DNA from: Chryseosolibacter histidinae | GTDB taxonomy: Bacteria > Bacteroidota > Bacteroidia > Cytophagales > Cyclobacteriaceae | DNA length: 64,000 bases | Assembly: GCF_018598225.1 (NCBI RefSeq) | Contig: NZ_JAHESF010000001.1 | Location: 1-64,000, forward strand | Direction: 5' to 3' | Part shown: positions 35,937-45,590 of the stretch, in pieces | Layout of the letters: every line of letters starts with the position of its first letter | Numbering within the stretch: the stretch's first letter is position 1 | Program-made: the position numbers and the translations under genes | The notes under the pieces: generated by a model | The model's database searches: none | The model's input: only the letters and a program-made list of their open reading frames with translations | Told to the model about the DNA's origin: nothing

Positions 35937-37778
35937 ATGCAGAAACTCTACTTTGCGCTGCGCCGTGGTTTTGAGCGGTGCCAATATTTCAGTCTTCAAA
36001 AGCCGCTCCGGTGGTGGATGTGGATCGTGCTGCCCCTGATAATCACCGCGGCGCTTCCCGTACGTGCACAGCAGGCAACTTTTTTTGAAGATTTCGAGAA
36101 TGTTCCGAAAGGGGAGATGCCCGAAGGATGGACTTTTTACCAGCATGGCGGCACCGATCCCACCTCGCGTTGGAAAGCCATTCAGTATTTGGGATTCGGA
36201 ACACGTTTCCTTTCCAGCCTCTCCGAATTTGGCACCGGAGAAAAAGACGAGGACTGGGCCATCACACCGCCCATCCCGATCGCTGACGGAGACCACCTGA
36301 TCTTCGACGGCTCGCAGGATACCTGGACAAGCTTCGGCGACATGTACTATGTCTTCATCTCAACCACCACGGCTGATGCTCCCGACGCCTTCGAAGATAC
36401 ACTGGCCACGTACACCGAAGATGAATTTCCCAAGAACTGGCAGACGCTGAAGCTCGACCTTTCCGCTTATGCAGGACAAACCATTTACATCGCCTTCGTA
36501 CACGTGACCACCCACGTATCGGAGAGTGAGTTCGATATCTCTGACTCGTTCGGGCTCGATAACCTCTGGGTCCGTCCGCTACAAGATGCCAAACTTCACG
36601 AAGCGCTGGTAGCCAACGAGTATCCAACGCCCATGGCGGTGAGCATGACCCCTGAGCTTCCTTTCATGTACATGAACGTGCGCGTGATCGGCGACCAGGG
36701 TACGGTGAACATCAGCTCGCTTGATTTTACATCGCAGGGTACCCTCGACCCGGCGCAGATAACGGAAGCCACCCTTTACTATACGTGGGACCGATCACTG
36801 ATCGCGATCAGCGACCCCTCTGGTTACATTGTTTACGGAACAGCTGCAAACGTTGATGGAAAGTTTTCATTCGATGGAGATCTCGATCTGCCTGTGGGCA
36901 ATAACTATTTCTGGCTCACCTTTACGGTGAATCCCAGCTACACGCCCACTTATCCATATCCCGAAGTTGACGTAACTTTTGATGGCGTGACCATCGACGG
37001 TACAAGGTCCGGGACTACAGTCAATGGTTTTGCAGCCACCCGCCGCGTGGTGCCTTCGATCCCGCAGAACGATAATTTTTCTGACGCTATCGAGATCACC
37101 ACGTCTTCGGGACGTTATGGCGCTTCCAACGTACTGGCCATGCCACAACCCACCATTGAAACACTGGCGTATTGTGCACCCGGTGGTGTGGAAGACGGCT
37201 CGAACTCCATCTGGTGGCATTTCAAGGCACCGCGTGACGGATGGATCACCGCCGATCTTTCCGCCTGCGCTTTCAACACCATTCTCGTATTCTACAACAA
37301 GAAATATGATCAGGTGGCTTGCAACGATAACATCGACGAAACGGAGGGCATCCTCCAATCGAAGATCTCGGAATACCCGGTGGCCAAAGGTGAAGACATC
37401 TATATCCGCGTGACGGGTTATGGCGATCCGTTCGCAGGCCCGCAGAACGCCGCCAGTGGTGTGGTGATTCTCGATTTTACCTTTACGGTTCCCCTGGGCA
37501 TTGAGAACAACGCCGGAGAAGACAACCTTTCCATTCCTTATCCCAATCCTGCCAAAGACAACGCTTCGTTTACGGTGACCCGTCGTGATGCCGGGGAAGT
37601 AACGTTGCAGGTGCGCGACCTCATGGGAAGGCTTGTGCTGACCGAACGTTTTGATGTTGCTTCGGGCGAAGCGCAGACCGTTACCCTCGATGTGGCTGCA
37701 CTTCCTGCGGGCACCTATGTGGTGAGCTTCGAAGATAACGGAAGAACCAGCACGCAGAAGCTGATCATCGCACGATAA
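35937..37778 (+). CDS. Exported choice-of-anchor-J protein with T9SS sorting domain
   Basis: A 613-residue secreted protein. A long basic then hydrophobic signal (about 20-42, ending VRAQQ) precedes a MAM-like choice-of-anchor-J domain (ATFFEDFENVPKGEMPEGW to DNLWVRPL, about 44-215), a BNR-like or Ig-like region (about 240-360), and a pre-peptidase-type C-terminal domain region (about 375-510, DGSNSIWWHFKAPRDG). The last 80 residues are a type A type IX secretion sorting domain (PYPNPAKDNASFTV to PAGTYVVSF). It is therefore surface-attached or released. No catalytic domain is seen, so adhesion or substrate binding is likely. It lies between the sigma-factor and FecR genes, 18 bases before fecR. 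Confidence 0.88.
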   Translation: MQKLYFALRRGFERCQYFSLQKPLRWWMWIVLPLIITAALPVRAQQATFFEDFENVPKGEMPEGWTFYQHGGTDPTSRWKAIQYLGFGTRFLSSLSEFGTGEKDEDWAITPPIPIADGDHLIFDGSQDTWTSFGDMYYVFISTTTADAPDAFEDTLATYTEDEFPKNWQTLKLDLSAYAGQTIYIAFVHVTTHVSESEFDISDSFGLDNLWVRPLQDAKLHEALVANEYPTPMAVSMTPELPFMYMNVRVIGDQGTVNISSLDFTSQGTLDPAQITEATLYYTWDRSLIAISDPSGYIVYGTAANVDGKFSFDGDLDLPVGNNYFWLTFTVNPSYTPTYPYPEVDVTFDGVTIDGTRSGTTVNGFAATRRVVPSIPQNDNFSDAIEITTSSGRYGASNVLAMPQPTIETLAYCAPGGVEDGSNSIWWHFKAPRDGWITADLSACAFNTILVFYNKKYDQVACNDNIDETEGILQSKISEYPVAKGEDIYIRVTGYGDPFAGPQNAASGVVILDFTFTVPLGIENNAGEDNLSIPYPNPAKDNASFTVTRRDAGEVTLQVRDLMGRLVLTERFDVASGEAQTVTLDVAALPAGTYVVSFEDNGRTSTQKLIIAR

Positions 37779-37796
37779 AGACCTTTAAGTTATACT

Positions 37797-38867
37797 ATGG
37801 AAAAGCACAGTCCTGACGACCGCAAATGGCACCTCGCCGCAAAAGCACTCACCGACAGCCTTACGCCTGAAGAGCAGGCCGAATGGGAAGCGCTGAAAGA
37901 CGACGGTTTGTTCCAGGAAGATTTTGCCCGGGTGAAGTTGTATTGGGAAAGGCTCCAGGCATTGCCTTACCGGCAGATCGATGTGGAGAACGACTGGAAG
38001 ATCGTGATGGAGAAAGCGCGGCTGGACCAGGAAGAGCCTGTTTCACAAGGCAGGCCGTGGCTTCGTTACGCAGCGGCCATCAGCGTGTTTCTGATCGCGT
38101 CTGTGCTGCTCTGGAGAAGTATGCGGGGAAATTTTTCAAAGAATGACAAGCCATTTCTCACCACCATTGTTGCACCGACGGGTTCCAAAACACTGGTGAC
38201 GTTGCCCGACAGCTCTACGGTGTGGCTGAATGCAGGCAGCAAAGTATCGTTCAACAACAGCTTCGGTACAGACAACCGTGACATCGCGCTGGAAGGAGAG
38301 GCCTTCTTCGATGTGATCAGGAACAAGGTGCCGTTCAACGTGCACACAGACCAGTTCGACATCGCCGTGCTGGGAACAGCCTTCAATATAAAAGCTTACA
38401 AAGACGATGACAAGGCTACGGCCACACTGGTTCGCGGATCGCTGAAAGTAAAACGCGCCAACCTCTCGGGAACCAAGGATGAGATCCTATTGGCACCCAA
38501 TGACAGGCTCACCTTGTACAAAGGTGCGGCGGCGCCATCAAAGGCCAGCTTTACCGTGAAGGTAGATCAGAAGATCAACGCCGAACGCGAAACGTCCTGG
38601 AAAGACGGATGGCTCTCGATAGAGGGTGAATCGCTGAATGAATTTGCCGTGAAGCTGGAACGCCTTTACGATATTAAAATAGTGTTCAGTGAAGAGTCGC
38701 TGAAGGATTACCGTTTCACAGGACGCATCCGGCAGCTGAGCCTGGAGCAGGTGCTGAAAGCCCTTTCCCTGACCTCGCCCGTGCAGTTCAGCATCGACGA
38801 AAAAACAGTGACGCTCAGCGAGAACGAACAAATGAAATCGAAATACCGGTCCCTGCAAATGCCCTAA
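37797..38867 (+). CDS. FecR-family anti-sigma factor
   Basis: A 356-residue inner-membrane signal transducer. It has a cytoplasmic N-terminal anti-sigma region (1-80, with LTPEEQAEWEALKDDGLFQEDF cut here to LTPEEQAEWEAL), one membrane helix (about 86-102), a periplasmic FecR domain (TIVAPTGSKTLVTLPDSS, NAGSKVSFNNSF, VLGTAFNIKAY) and a C-terminal STN-like DUF4974 domain (about 270-345). It holds the ECF sigma factor inactive until the STN domain of the downstream SusC reports substrate binding. Only 18 bases separate it from the T9SS gene. Confidence 0.94.
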   Translation: MEKHSPDDRKWHLAAKALTDSLTPEEQAEWEALKDDGLFQEDFARVKLYWERLQALPYRQIDVENDWKIVMEKARLDQEEPVSQGRPWLRYAAAISVFLIASVLLWRSMRGNFSKNDKPFLTTIVAPTGSKTLVTLPDSSTVWLNAGSKVSFNNSFGTDNRDIALEGEAFFDVIRNKVPFNVHTDQFDIAVLGTAFNIKAYKDDDKATATLVRGSLKVKRANLSGTKDEILLAPNDRLTLYKGAAAPSKASFTVKVDQKINAERETSWKDGWLSIEGESLNEFAVKLERLYDIKIVFSEESLKDYRFTGRIRQLSLEQVLKALSLTSPVQFSIDEKTVTLSENEQMKSKYRSLQMP

Positions 38868-38920
38868 CCTGAAACCTTAAACTTTAAAACTTTAAACCTG
38901 AAACTTTAAACTTTAACCCC
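38868..38920. repeat. Family A repeat, single arm
   Basis: Tandem AACTTTAAACCTGAAAC words in one orientation only. No opposing arm is found in the gap between fecR and susC, unlike other family A loci. The rest of the 209-base gap shows no other clear element. Confidence 0.6.
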
Positions 38921-39076
38921 GAACGGATGACCTGACACTACCACCACCCGGCATATAAATAAAAAGGATCAAAAGATGCTGCCACATCTCCTGATCCCGA
39001 GGACTTGAAAACAGTCTGCTCCCTGGCCGAAAGCGAGGGCTCACACTCTCTTTGTTCACAAATCCATCTTAAGTCT

Positions 39077-42000
39077 ATGAAAAAAAACAGATACGGCCAA
39101 GCAATGACTCGGTCAGTATTGATTAAAACAGCACTGGTTATGAAAATCTGGCTTTTACTGATGATCCCGCTGGGTGTGGCGATGGCGGAAACGGCCCATT
39201 CACAGAACCTGAGCCTCGATCTGAAAGACGTTACGGTGCGGGAAGCCCTCCATTCCATTGAGAAGGAGAGCGCTTACTCCTTCTTTTATAACGATTCTTT
39301 CAGGGATCTCGATAAAAAGATCTCCATCTCCGTGAAGAACGAACCGGTGGGCCGTGTGCTGGATCTGTTGCTGGGATCGACGGGCCTCACTTATAAATTC
39401 CTTGAAGGGAACCTGATCGTGATCGCACCAAGGCATGCGAACGAGAATATCGTGGTCTCCGGCCGTGTGTTAACTTCCGATCAGCAGCCCCTGCCCGGTG
39501 TCAGTGTTTCTATCAAGGGGTCAACCACGGGCACTATCACCAATGCAGATGGCGTTTACACCCTCGAAGCGCCGGCGGATGGTATCCTCGTTTTTTCATA
39601 CATCGGTTATAGATCTGTGGAGGTGCCGGTCAACAACCAGCTGAAGCTCGATGTGACCATGGAGGAAGACCTGACCAACCTAGACGCCGTGACCGTAGTG
39701 TCTACTGGCTACCAGGAAGTGGATCAAAGACTTTTCACAGGATCGGTGGTGAAGCTCTCGGCCGAGGAAGTGAAAACCGACGGCGCGATGGATGTGAGCC
39801 GCATGCTGCAGGGCAGGGCCGCGGGAGTATCTGTACAAAACGTATCCGGTACATTCGGTGCCGCACCTAAGATCCGGATCCGTGGCGCAACCTCCATCAC
39901 CGGCGATAACAAGCCGCTCTGGGTGATCGACGGTGTGGTGCTGGAAGACGTGGTGAACGTGTCGGCGGAACAGCTTACCACCGGCGATCCGAACACACTC
40001 ATCGGCTCTTCTGTGGCAGGACTCAATGCCGATGATATCGAAAGCATCACCGTGCTGAAAGATGCTTCCGCTACGTCGCTGTACGGCGCCCGTGCAAAAG
40101 ATGGTGTTATCGTGATCAAGACAAAAAAGGGACGTGTAGGCAAACCGCTGATCACCTACACAGGAAACTTTTCAACCTACCTCAAGCCCTCCTACGATCA
40201 TTACAATATTCTCAACTCTGCTGACCAGATGTCGGTGTATGCCGAAATGGAACGCAAAGGCCTGCTCAACCACTCCGATATTTCCAGGAGCCCGAACGGT
40301 GGTGTGTACAAAAAAATGTATGACATCATCAACGAGAAATACAATGTGAACGACGGCGGGTTCGATATTCCCAACATCGCCTCTGAAAAACGTGCGTTCC
40401 TGCAAAGGTATGCGCTGGCCAATACCGACTGGTTCAACGAGCTGTTCCGCAATTCGTTTGTGCAGGAACATGCGCTGGGCGTGTCGTCAGGAACGGAGAA
40501 CTCGCAGCTATACTTTTCTACCAGCTATTACAATGACAATGGATGGACCATCGCTGACAATGTGAAACGATACACCGCCAATGCGCGCGGCACCTTCAAC
40601 CTTTCTGACAAGGTAACCCTGGGCGTTATCACCACGGGCTCTGTACGCGATCAGCGCGTGCCTGGTACCATCTCACGGCAGACTGATGCCGTGACAGGAA
40701 GCTTCAACCGCGACTTTGATATCAACCCCTTCAGCTATGCGCTGAATACCAGCCGCGTGCTTACACCTTATGATGAGAACGGAAACCTCGAATACTTCAC
40801 GCGCAACTATGCTCCCTTCAACATCATCAACGAAGTGGATAAGAACTACATTGACCTGAACATGCTCGACTTTAAGCTGCAGGGCGAGCTCGGATACAAG
40901 ATCACACCCGAGCTTCGTTACGATTTTGTAGGTGCCGTACGTTATGTAAAAACTACTACGGAACATAATGTGCAGGAGGGCTCGAACATGGCTGAAGCCT
41001 ACAGGGCCGCCAACTCGCAGGTAGTGCGCCAGGGCAACAAGTTCCTCTATTATAATCCTGATTATCCGAATGCCGACCCGGTGATCGTGCTGCCGCAGGG
41101 CGGGTTCTACAACCGGACTGATGATGAGATGAAGAGCTACTACTTCAAGAATCAGATCGGCTGGAATCATCTGTTCAACTCCATCCACAGCGTGAACCTC
41201 GTGGCAGGGCAGGAGATCAGGCAGGTAGACCGCCAGAACGCATTCAACAACGGCTTCGGCTACCAGTTCAGCAAAGGCGGTGTGGCGTATACCGACTACC
41301 GCATCATCAAACAATTGCTGGAAGGTAACTTCAACTACTTCGGCATGGGCAAAACGTTCGAGCGTTACGCCAGCTTCTTTGCGGGTGGTACATATTCGTT
41401 CAGGGGTAAGTACGTGTTCAATGGCACGCTTCGTATGGACGGCTCCAACCGCCTCGGCGAGTCGAATACGGCCCGCTGGCTTCCCACCTGGAACACAAGC
41501 GTTGCCTGGAATGTGGACACCGAAAGATTTATGGAAGGTATCACGGCGTTCGATTACCTGACCGTACGCGGCGGTTACGGTCTCACGGCAAACGCAGGTA
41601 ACGCCACCAACTCGTCTGTGGTATACCGCAGCGGAACCACCCGCAGACCCTACCTCAACGAAAGCGAATCACAAATTGGCATAGAAAGCCTGGAGAACTC
41701 AGACCTCACCTGGGAGAAACAGTATGAAGCCAACGTAGGGGTTAACATGGGACTCTTCAGAATGCTTACCGTAACGGCTGATTTCTACCACCGCAATCAC
41801 TTCGATCTCATCAGCATCATCAAAACCTCCGGCATAGGGGGGGAATCATACAAAGCGGTGAACTATGCCGACATGAGATCGCGTGGCGTTGACCTTTCCG
41901 TAAGCGCTCCGGTATTCGACCGCGGCCACTGGGGCTGGAACACCACATTCATCTTCAGTCACAACAAAAGCGAGATCACCAACCTGAAAAATCAGCCGCG

Positions 42001-42709
42001 CATCATTGACCTGGTGTTCCCTGACGGCGGTGCCCTGGAAGGTTATCCCGTGCGGGGATTGTTCTCGATCGACTACCAGGGACTTAATCCCAACACCGGC
42101 ATTCCGGAGTTCATCAACCAGGATGGCGTGAAAAGCTCCAACGTTTTTCTCCAGAGCCTGTCCGTGGATCACCTGCGTTATGAAGGCTCCATCGACCCTA
42201 CGATCACCGGTGGATTCTCGAACAACTTCAGGTACAAAAATATTTCGCTGAATGTTTTCCTCACCTACCAGACCGGTAACAAGATCAGGCTCAACCCTGC
42301 GTTCAGAAGCGCTTATACCGACCTGGATGCCATGCCGCGTGAGTTCCTCGACCGTTGGGTGCTTCCCGGAGACGAGCAGTACACCAATGTGCCTTCCATC
42401 GCCGATGCGCTTACGCTGGCAGGGCTTGGCGCGGTGTATCCGTACAACACTTATAACTATTCGTCAGCACGGGTGGCCGATGGTTCGTTCATCCGCCTGC
42501 GGACCATTGCGCTGGTCTACAACCTGCCGGCGCGTGTGTTGTCATCAACCGGTCTGAAGAACGCCTCCGTAAGTCTCACAGGCACCAACCTCTGGCTCCT
42601 GTATGCCGACAAACGGTTATACGGGCAGGACCCCGAGTTTATGACGTCCGGTGGTGTAGCCATGCCGGTAGCGCGGCAGATCACGGCATCGGTGAAGCTT
42701 GGTTTTTAG
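39077..42709 (+). CDS. SusC/RagA-family TonB-dependent transporter with STN signalling domain
   Basis: A 1210-residue outer-membrane importer. The long N-terminal signal (about 16-45, ending ETAHSQ) precedes a secretin/TonB N-terminal STN domain (LDLKDVTVREALHSIEKES, about 48-120), a CarboxypepD_reg domain (about 125-205), a plug (VVSTGYQEVDQRLFTG, IRGATSITGDNKPLWVIDG) and a 22-strand barrel. The STN domain contacts FecR and explains the sigma/FecR pair upstream. ATG at 39077 was chosen over TTG at 39005, which adds 24 unsuited residues. The substrate is unknown. The neighbours hint at peptide or glycoprotein material rather than a defined glycan. Confidence 0.95.
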   Translation: MKKNRYGQAMTRSVLIKTALVMKIWLLLMIPLGVAMAETAHSQNLSLDLKDVTVREALHSIEKESAYSFFYNDSFRDLDKKISISVKNEPVGRVLDLLLGSTGLTYKFLEGNLIVIAPRHANENIVVSGRVLTSDQQPLPGVSVSIKGSTTGTITNADGVYTLEAPADGILVFSYIGYRSVEVPVNNQLKLDVTMEEDLTNLDAVTVVSTGYQEVDQRLFTGSVVKLSAEEVKTDGAMDVSRMLQGRAAGVSVQNVSGTFGAAPKIRIRGATSITGDNKPLWVIDGVVLEDVVNVSAEQLTTGDPNTLIGSSVAGLNADDIESITVLKDASATSLYGARAKDGVIVIKTKKGRVGKPLITYTGNFSTYLKPSYDHYNILNSADQMSVYAEMERKGLLNHSDISRSPNGGVYKKMYDIINEKYNVNDGGFDIPNIASEKRAFLQRYALANTDWFNELFRNSFVQEHALGVSSGTENSQLYFSTSYYNDNGWTIADNVKRYTANARGTFNLSDKVTLGVITTGSVRDQRVPGTISRQTDAVTGSFNRDFDINPFSYALNTSRVLTPYDENGNLEYFTRNYAPFNIINEVDKNYIDLNMLDFKLQGELGYKITPELRYDFVGAVRYVKTTTEHNVQEGSNMAEAYRAANSQVVRQGNKFLYYNPDYPNADPVIVLPQGGFYNRTDDEMKSYYFKNQIGWNHLFNSIHSVNLVAGQEIRQVDRQNAFNNGFGYQFSKGGVAYTDYRIIKQLLEGNFNYFGMGKTFERYASFFAGGTYSFRGKYVFNGTLRMDGSNRLGESNTARWLPTWNTSVAWNVDTERFMEGITAFDYLTVRGGYGLTANAGNATNSSVVYRSGTTRRPYLNESESQIGIESLENSDLTWEKQYEANVGVNMGLFRMLTVTADFYHRNHFDLISIIKTSGIGGESYKAVNYADMRSRGVDLSVSAPVFDRGHWGWNTTFIFSHNKSEITNLKNQPRIIDLVFPDGGALEGYPVRGLFSIDYQGLNPNTGIPEFINQDGVKSSNVFLQSLSVDHLRYEGSIDPTITGGFSNNFRYKNISLNVFLTYQTGNKIRLNPAFRSAYTDLDAMPREFLDRWVLPGDEQYTNVPSIADALTLAGLGAVYPYNTYNYSSARVADGSFIRLRTIALVYNLPARVLSSTGLKNASVSLTGTNLWLLYADKRLYGQDPEFMTSGGVAMPVARQITASVKLGF

Positions 42710-42727
42710 TTTGAAAATATATTTGTC

Positions 42728-44185
42728 ATGAAAAAATATATAACCTTTTTACTGTCGGCTTTCCTCATGGTGGGATGTGACGATTTCCTGTCAGAAACGC
42801 CCGACAACAGGGCCTCGCTCGATACGAAGCAGAAAGTGGCCGAGCTCCTGGTAACGGCTTACCCGGAGGCCAACTACATTACCTTCTGCGAAGCCATGTC
42901 TGATAACGTGGAAGACAACCCCAGCGCCACCAAAGACGCCCGCAATGCGGATCCGTTTTTCTGGCGCGATGGCACCTCAACAGAACAGGATTCACCCGAG
43001 TTCTACTGGAATGGCTGCTATTCTGCCATTGCCGCCGCCAACCATGCGCTGGAGTTCATTGCATCGGCAAACGATCCTGAGTCGTATAACGATCAGAAAG
43101 GGGAGGCCCTCGTGGCACGCGCATATTCACACTTCATGCTGGTGAATCTCTTTGCGCATACTTACGATGCAAATACGGCAGATCTTTATCCCGGCATTCC
43201 GTACGTAACAGAACCCGAGACGGTGTCATTCAAAACCTATGAGCGGGGTACTGTAAAGTCAGTGTACGACAACATTGAAAACGACCTGACGGAAGGCCTT
43301 GCGCTGCTGAACGATCGCGCCTACGAGCATCCCACCGCTTCCGGCGTGGCGAGCTATCACTTTACGAAGGCAGCGGGTCATGCTTTCGCTACACGCTTTT
43401 ATCTTTTCAAAAAGGATTATCAGAAGGTGCTGGAACATGCAGAACAGGCGCTTCCTTCAAATGATATCCTGAATTACATCCGCCCCTGGAATACCACGTA
43501 CCGTACCTACTCGGCCACCGAGCTTGCCGTTGCGTACACCAACTCGTCAGAGGCATCGAACCTGCTGTTGTGCGAAACGTTGTCTGACTGGGCCACGTCA
43601 TTCAATGGCGTACAGTACGCTACCGGCGCCGGCAAGTATCAGGAGATATTTCCCAATCCTACGGGTGGCCTATATGCCTTCTCCACGTTTTATACTTCGC
43701 GGGGTGTTTACTTCGTGAACAAGTTCCGCCCGCATTTTGTGCGCACGGGTGTTAATGCAAACACAGGCTTCAACTACACCATTATCCCGCTCTTTACGGC
43801 GGAAGAGGTGCTGCTGAGCCGTGCCGAAGCTTACGCCATGCTGAACGAGTTTCACAAAGCCATGGCCGATATCAACCTCTGGGCCAGCACCCGTATTACC
43901 GATTACAACCGCGATGCGCATGCCATTACCTACAATCGCCTGTATAATTTTTACAGGATCAACATCAACCAGCAGGCTATCGTGGCTGCGATCCTGGATT
44001 TCAGGCGCGTGGAGTTCCTGCACGAAGGCCTGCGGTGGTTCGACATTCTCCGGCACAAGCTGCCGGTGAAGCATACAACTTTCGGCGGCGAAGTGGTGGA
44101 GCTGAAACCCGACGATCCGCGCAGGGTGTTGCAGATCCCCCGGGAAGCCGTCTCCATGGGAGGCCTGCAACCCAATCCCCGCTAA
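42728..44185 (+). CDS. SusD/RagB-family lipoprotein
   Basis: A 485-residue surface lipoprotein with lipobox FLMVGC (Cys 17). The N-terminal part (DFLSETPDNRASLDTKQK) and C-terminal part (LLSRAEAYAMLNEFHKAMAD, RVEFLHEGLRWFDILRHKL) are typical of SusD family members that partner a SusC. It lies 18 bases after the SusC stop and is co-transcribed. It is shorter and diverged from the SusD at 32200. Confidence 0.94.
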   Translation: MKKYITFLLSAFLMVGCDDFLSETPDNRASLDTKQKVAELLVTAYPEANYITFCEAMSDNVEDNPSATKDARNADPFFWRDGTSTEQDSPEFYWNGCYSAIAAANHALEFIASANDPESYNDQKGEALVARAYSHFMLVNLFAHTYDANTADLYPGIPYVTEPETVSFKTYERGTVKSVYDNIENDLTEGLALLNDRAYEHPTASGVASYHFTKAAGHAFATRFYLFKKDYQKVLEHAEQALPSNDILNYIRPWNTTYRTYSATELAVAYTNSSEASNLLLCETLSDWATSFNGVQYATGAGKYQEIFPNPTGGLYAFSTFYTSRGVYFVNKFRPHFVRTGVNANTGFNYTIIPLFTAEEVLLSRAEAYAMLNEFHKAMADINLWASTRITDYNRDAHAITYNRLYNFYRININQQAIVAAILDFRRVEFLHEGLRWFDILRHKLPVKHTTFGGEVVELKPDDPRRVLQIPREAVSMGGLQPNPR

Positions 44186-44208
44186 TGACACATTGAAAAA
44201 CGTACCGT

Positions 44209-45573
44209 ATGATGACGTATAAGAAATTCTTTTTATTCATGGCGGTGATGGCCCTTGCGCCCATGGCCTGTGAAGATCCTTACAACGACAATGTGGATGC
44301 TTCACAAACCGATTATGTGAACAACGATAACCAACGCCCGCCCTCGGCGCTGGATACCTGGCTGCAGAACAATTTCACAGCCCCCTACAACATCGAGGTG
44401 AAATACCGCTGGGATGCTTCGGAGCTCGATCTTTTCCGGGCCGTGGTGCCGCCGTCTGTCAGCAAAGTGCAGGGCGTGATGGAAGTGGTGAAGAAAGTGT
44501 GGATCGATACCTACACCAAACTTGCCGGCGAAGCTTTTATCAAACGTTATGCGCCGAAACAATTCGTGCTCGTAGGCAGCGCCAGTTACAATTTCGATGG
44601 CTCTGTGCTGCTGGGTACGGCGGAAGGCGGACGAAAGGTGGTGCTTTACGTGGTGAACGATTTCGATTCGTCAGAAGAGTATGCCGTAAAAGAGATGATG
44701 CACACCATCGAGCACGAGTTCGCGCACATCCTGCATCAGAACATATCCTATCCTTCCGATTTCAAGGAGATCACCCCCGGCGATTACACCGCCAACTGGA
44801 ACATCACTTCGCTGAGCCAGGCCCGTGCACGGGGATTCATCACCAGCTATGCCATGGCGTCTCCTGACGAAGACTTTGTGGAGATGGTAGCGATGATGCT
44901 GGTGGAAGGAAAAGAAGGATATGAGGCCATTCTCACCTGCGAGACCAGCGCACAGTCGCTGGCGCTCATCCGCAAAAAGGAAAAGATGGTGGTGCAATAC
45001 TTCAAGGATGCCTATAACATCGACTTCTACGCGTTGCAGGAGGAAGTGCAAAAAGCCATTCGCGCCATCGTGCCTGACGATGGGGGAGGAGAAGTGGTGC
45101 CGCCCCTGTTCGATGCGTGGGGCTTCGATAAAGAGAACACCACAGTACGTTTCGACCTCACCGTACTGAACGAGCCTGCCGATTTTGTGGCGCGTTACAA
45201 TTACGATAACAGTGTGCTGCAACGTGAAGGCCTGTCGCTGGATCACAGCTTCAAACTGTTCTTCTCCGGCGAAGAGGAGATCACGCTGCGCCTTTACTAT
45301 TATACAAACACTGGTGACCGTGAGAACTTTGAAGCCAACCTGTACATGCTTCCGCAGCGGAATGCCAACGGTACGGTTACGCTGCTGCCCATGGGTGCCG
45401 ATGACAATGGCTACTACCTGTTAGACGGACTGCGGGCTACTGGCCTGGCGTCCTTCTTCGTCAACAGGCCGCTCACCATCAACTGGACCACGGCCTGCTC
45501 GGGTGAAAGGTATGTTGGATTCTATCCGGCGGCGGCCCCTGAGAAGTTCTGCTTTGGCATATTAGGTAACTAA
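44209..45573 (+). CDS. Substrate-import-associated zinc metallohydrolase lipoprotein
   Basis: A 454-residue lipoprotein (lipobox ALAPMAC, Cys 21). The zinc motif HEFAH is at 169-173 with a candidate third ligand E225 in EDFVEMVAMMLVEG, as in gluzincin-type peptidases. The C-terminal half (about 300-454) is beta-rich (DUF4302-neighbour style, possibly substrate binding). It matches my memory of the lipoprotein family TIGR04549, found beside SusC/SusD and DUF4302 genes. It probably trims a peptide-containing substrate at the cell surface. Two consecutive ATG codons (44209, 44212) can start it. It lies 23 bases after susD. Confidence 0.9.
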   Translation: MMTYKKFFLFMAVMALAPMACEDPYNDNVDASQTDYVNNDNQRPPSALDTWLQNNFTAPYNIEVKYRWDASELDLFRAVVPPSVSKVQGVMEVVKKVWIDTYTKLAGEAFIKRYAPKQFVLVGSASYNFDGSVLLGTAEGGRKVVLYVVNDFDSSEEYAVKEMMHTIEHEFAHILHQNISYPSDFKEITPGDYTANWNITSLSQARARGFITSYAMASPDEDFVEMVAMMLVEGKEGYEAILTCETSAQSLALIRKKEKMVVQYFKDAYNIDFYALQEEVQKAIRAIVPDDGGGEVVPPLFDAWGFDKENTTVRFDLTVLNEPADFVARYNYDNSVLQREGLSLDHSFKLFFSGEEEITLRLYYYTNTGDRENFEANLYMLPQRNANGTVTLLPMGADDNGYYLLDGLRATGLASFFVNRPLTINWTTACSGERYVGFYPAAAPEKFCFGILGN

Positions 45574-45590
45574 CCACAAAACATCACGAC

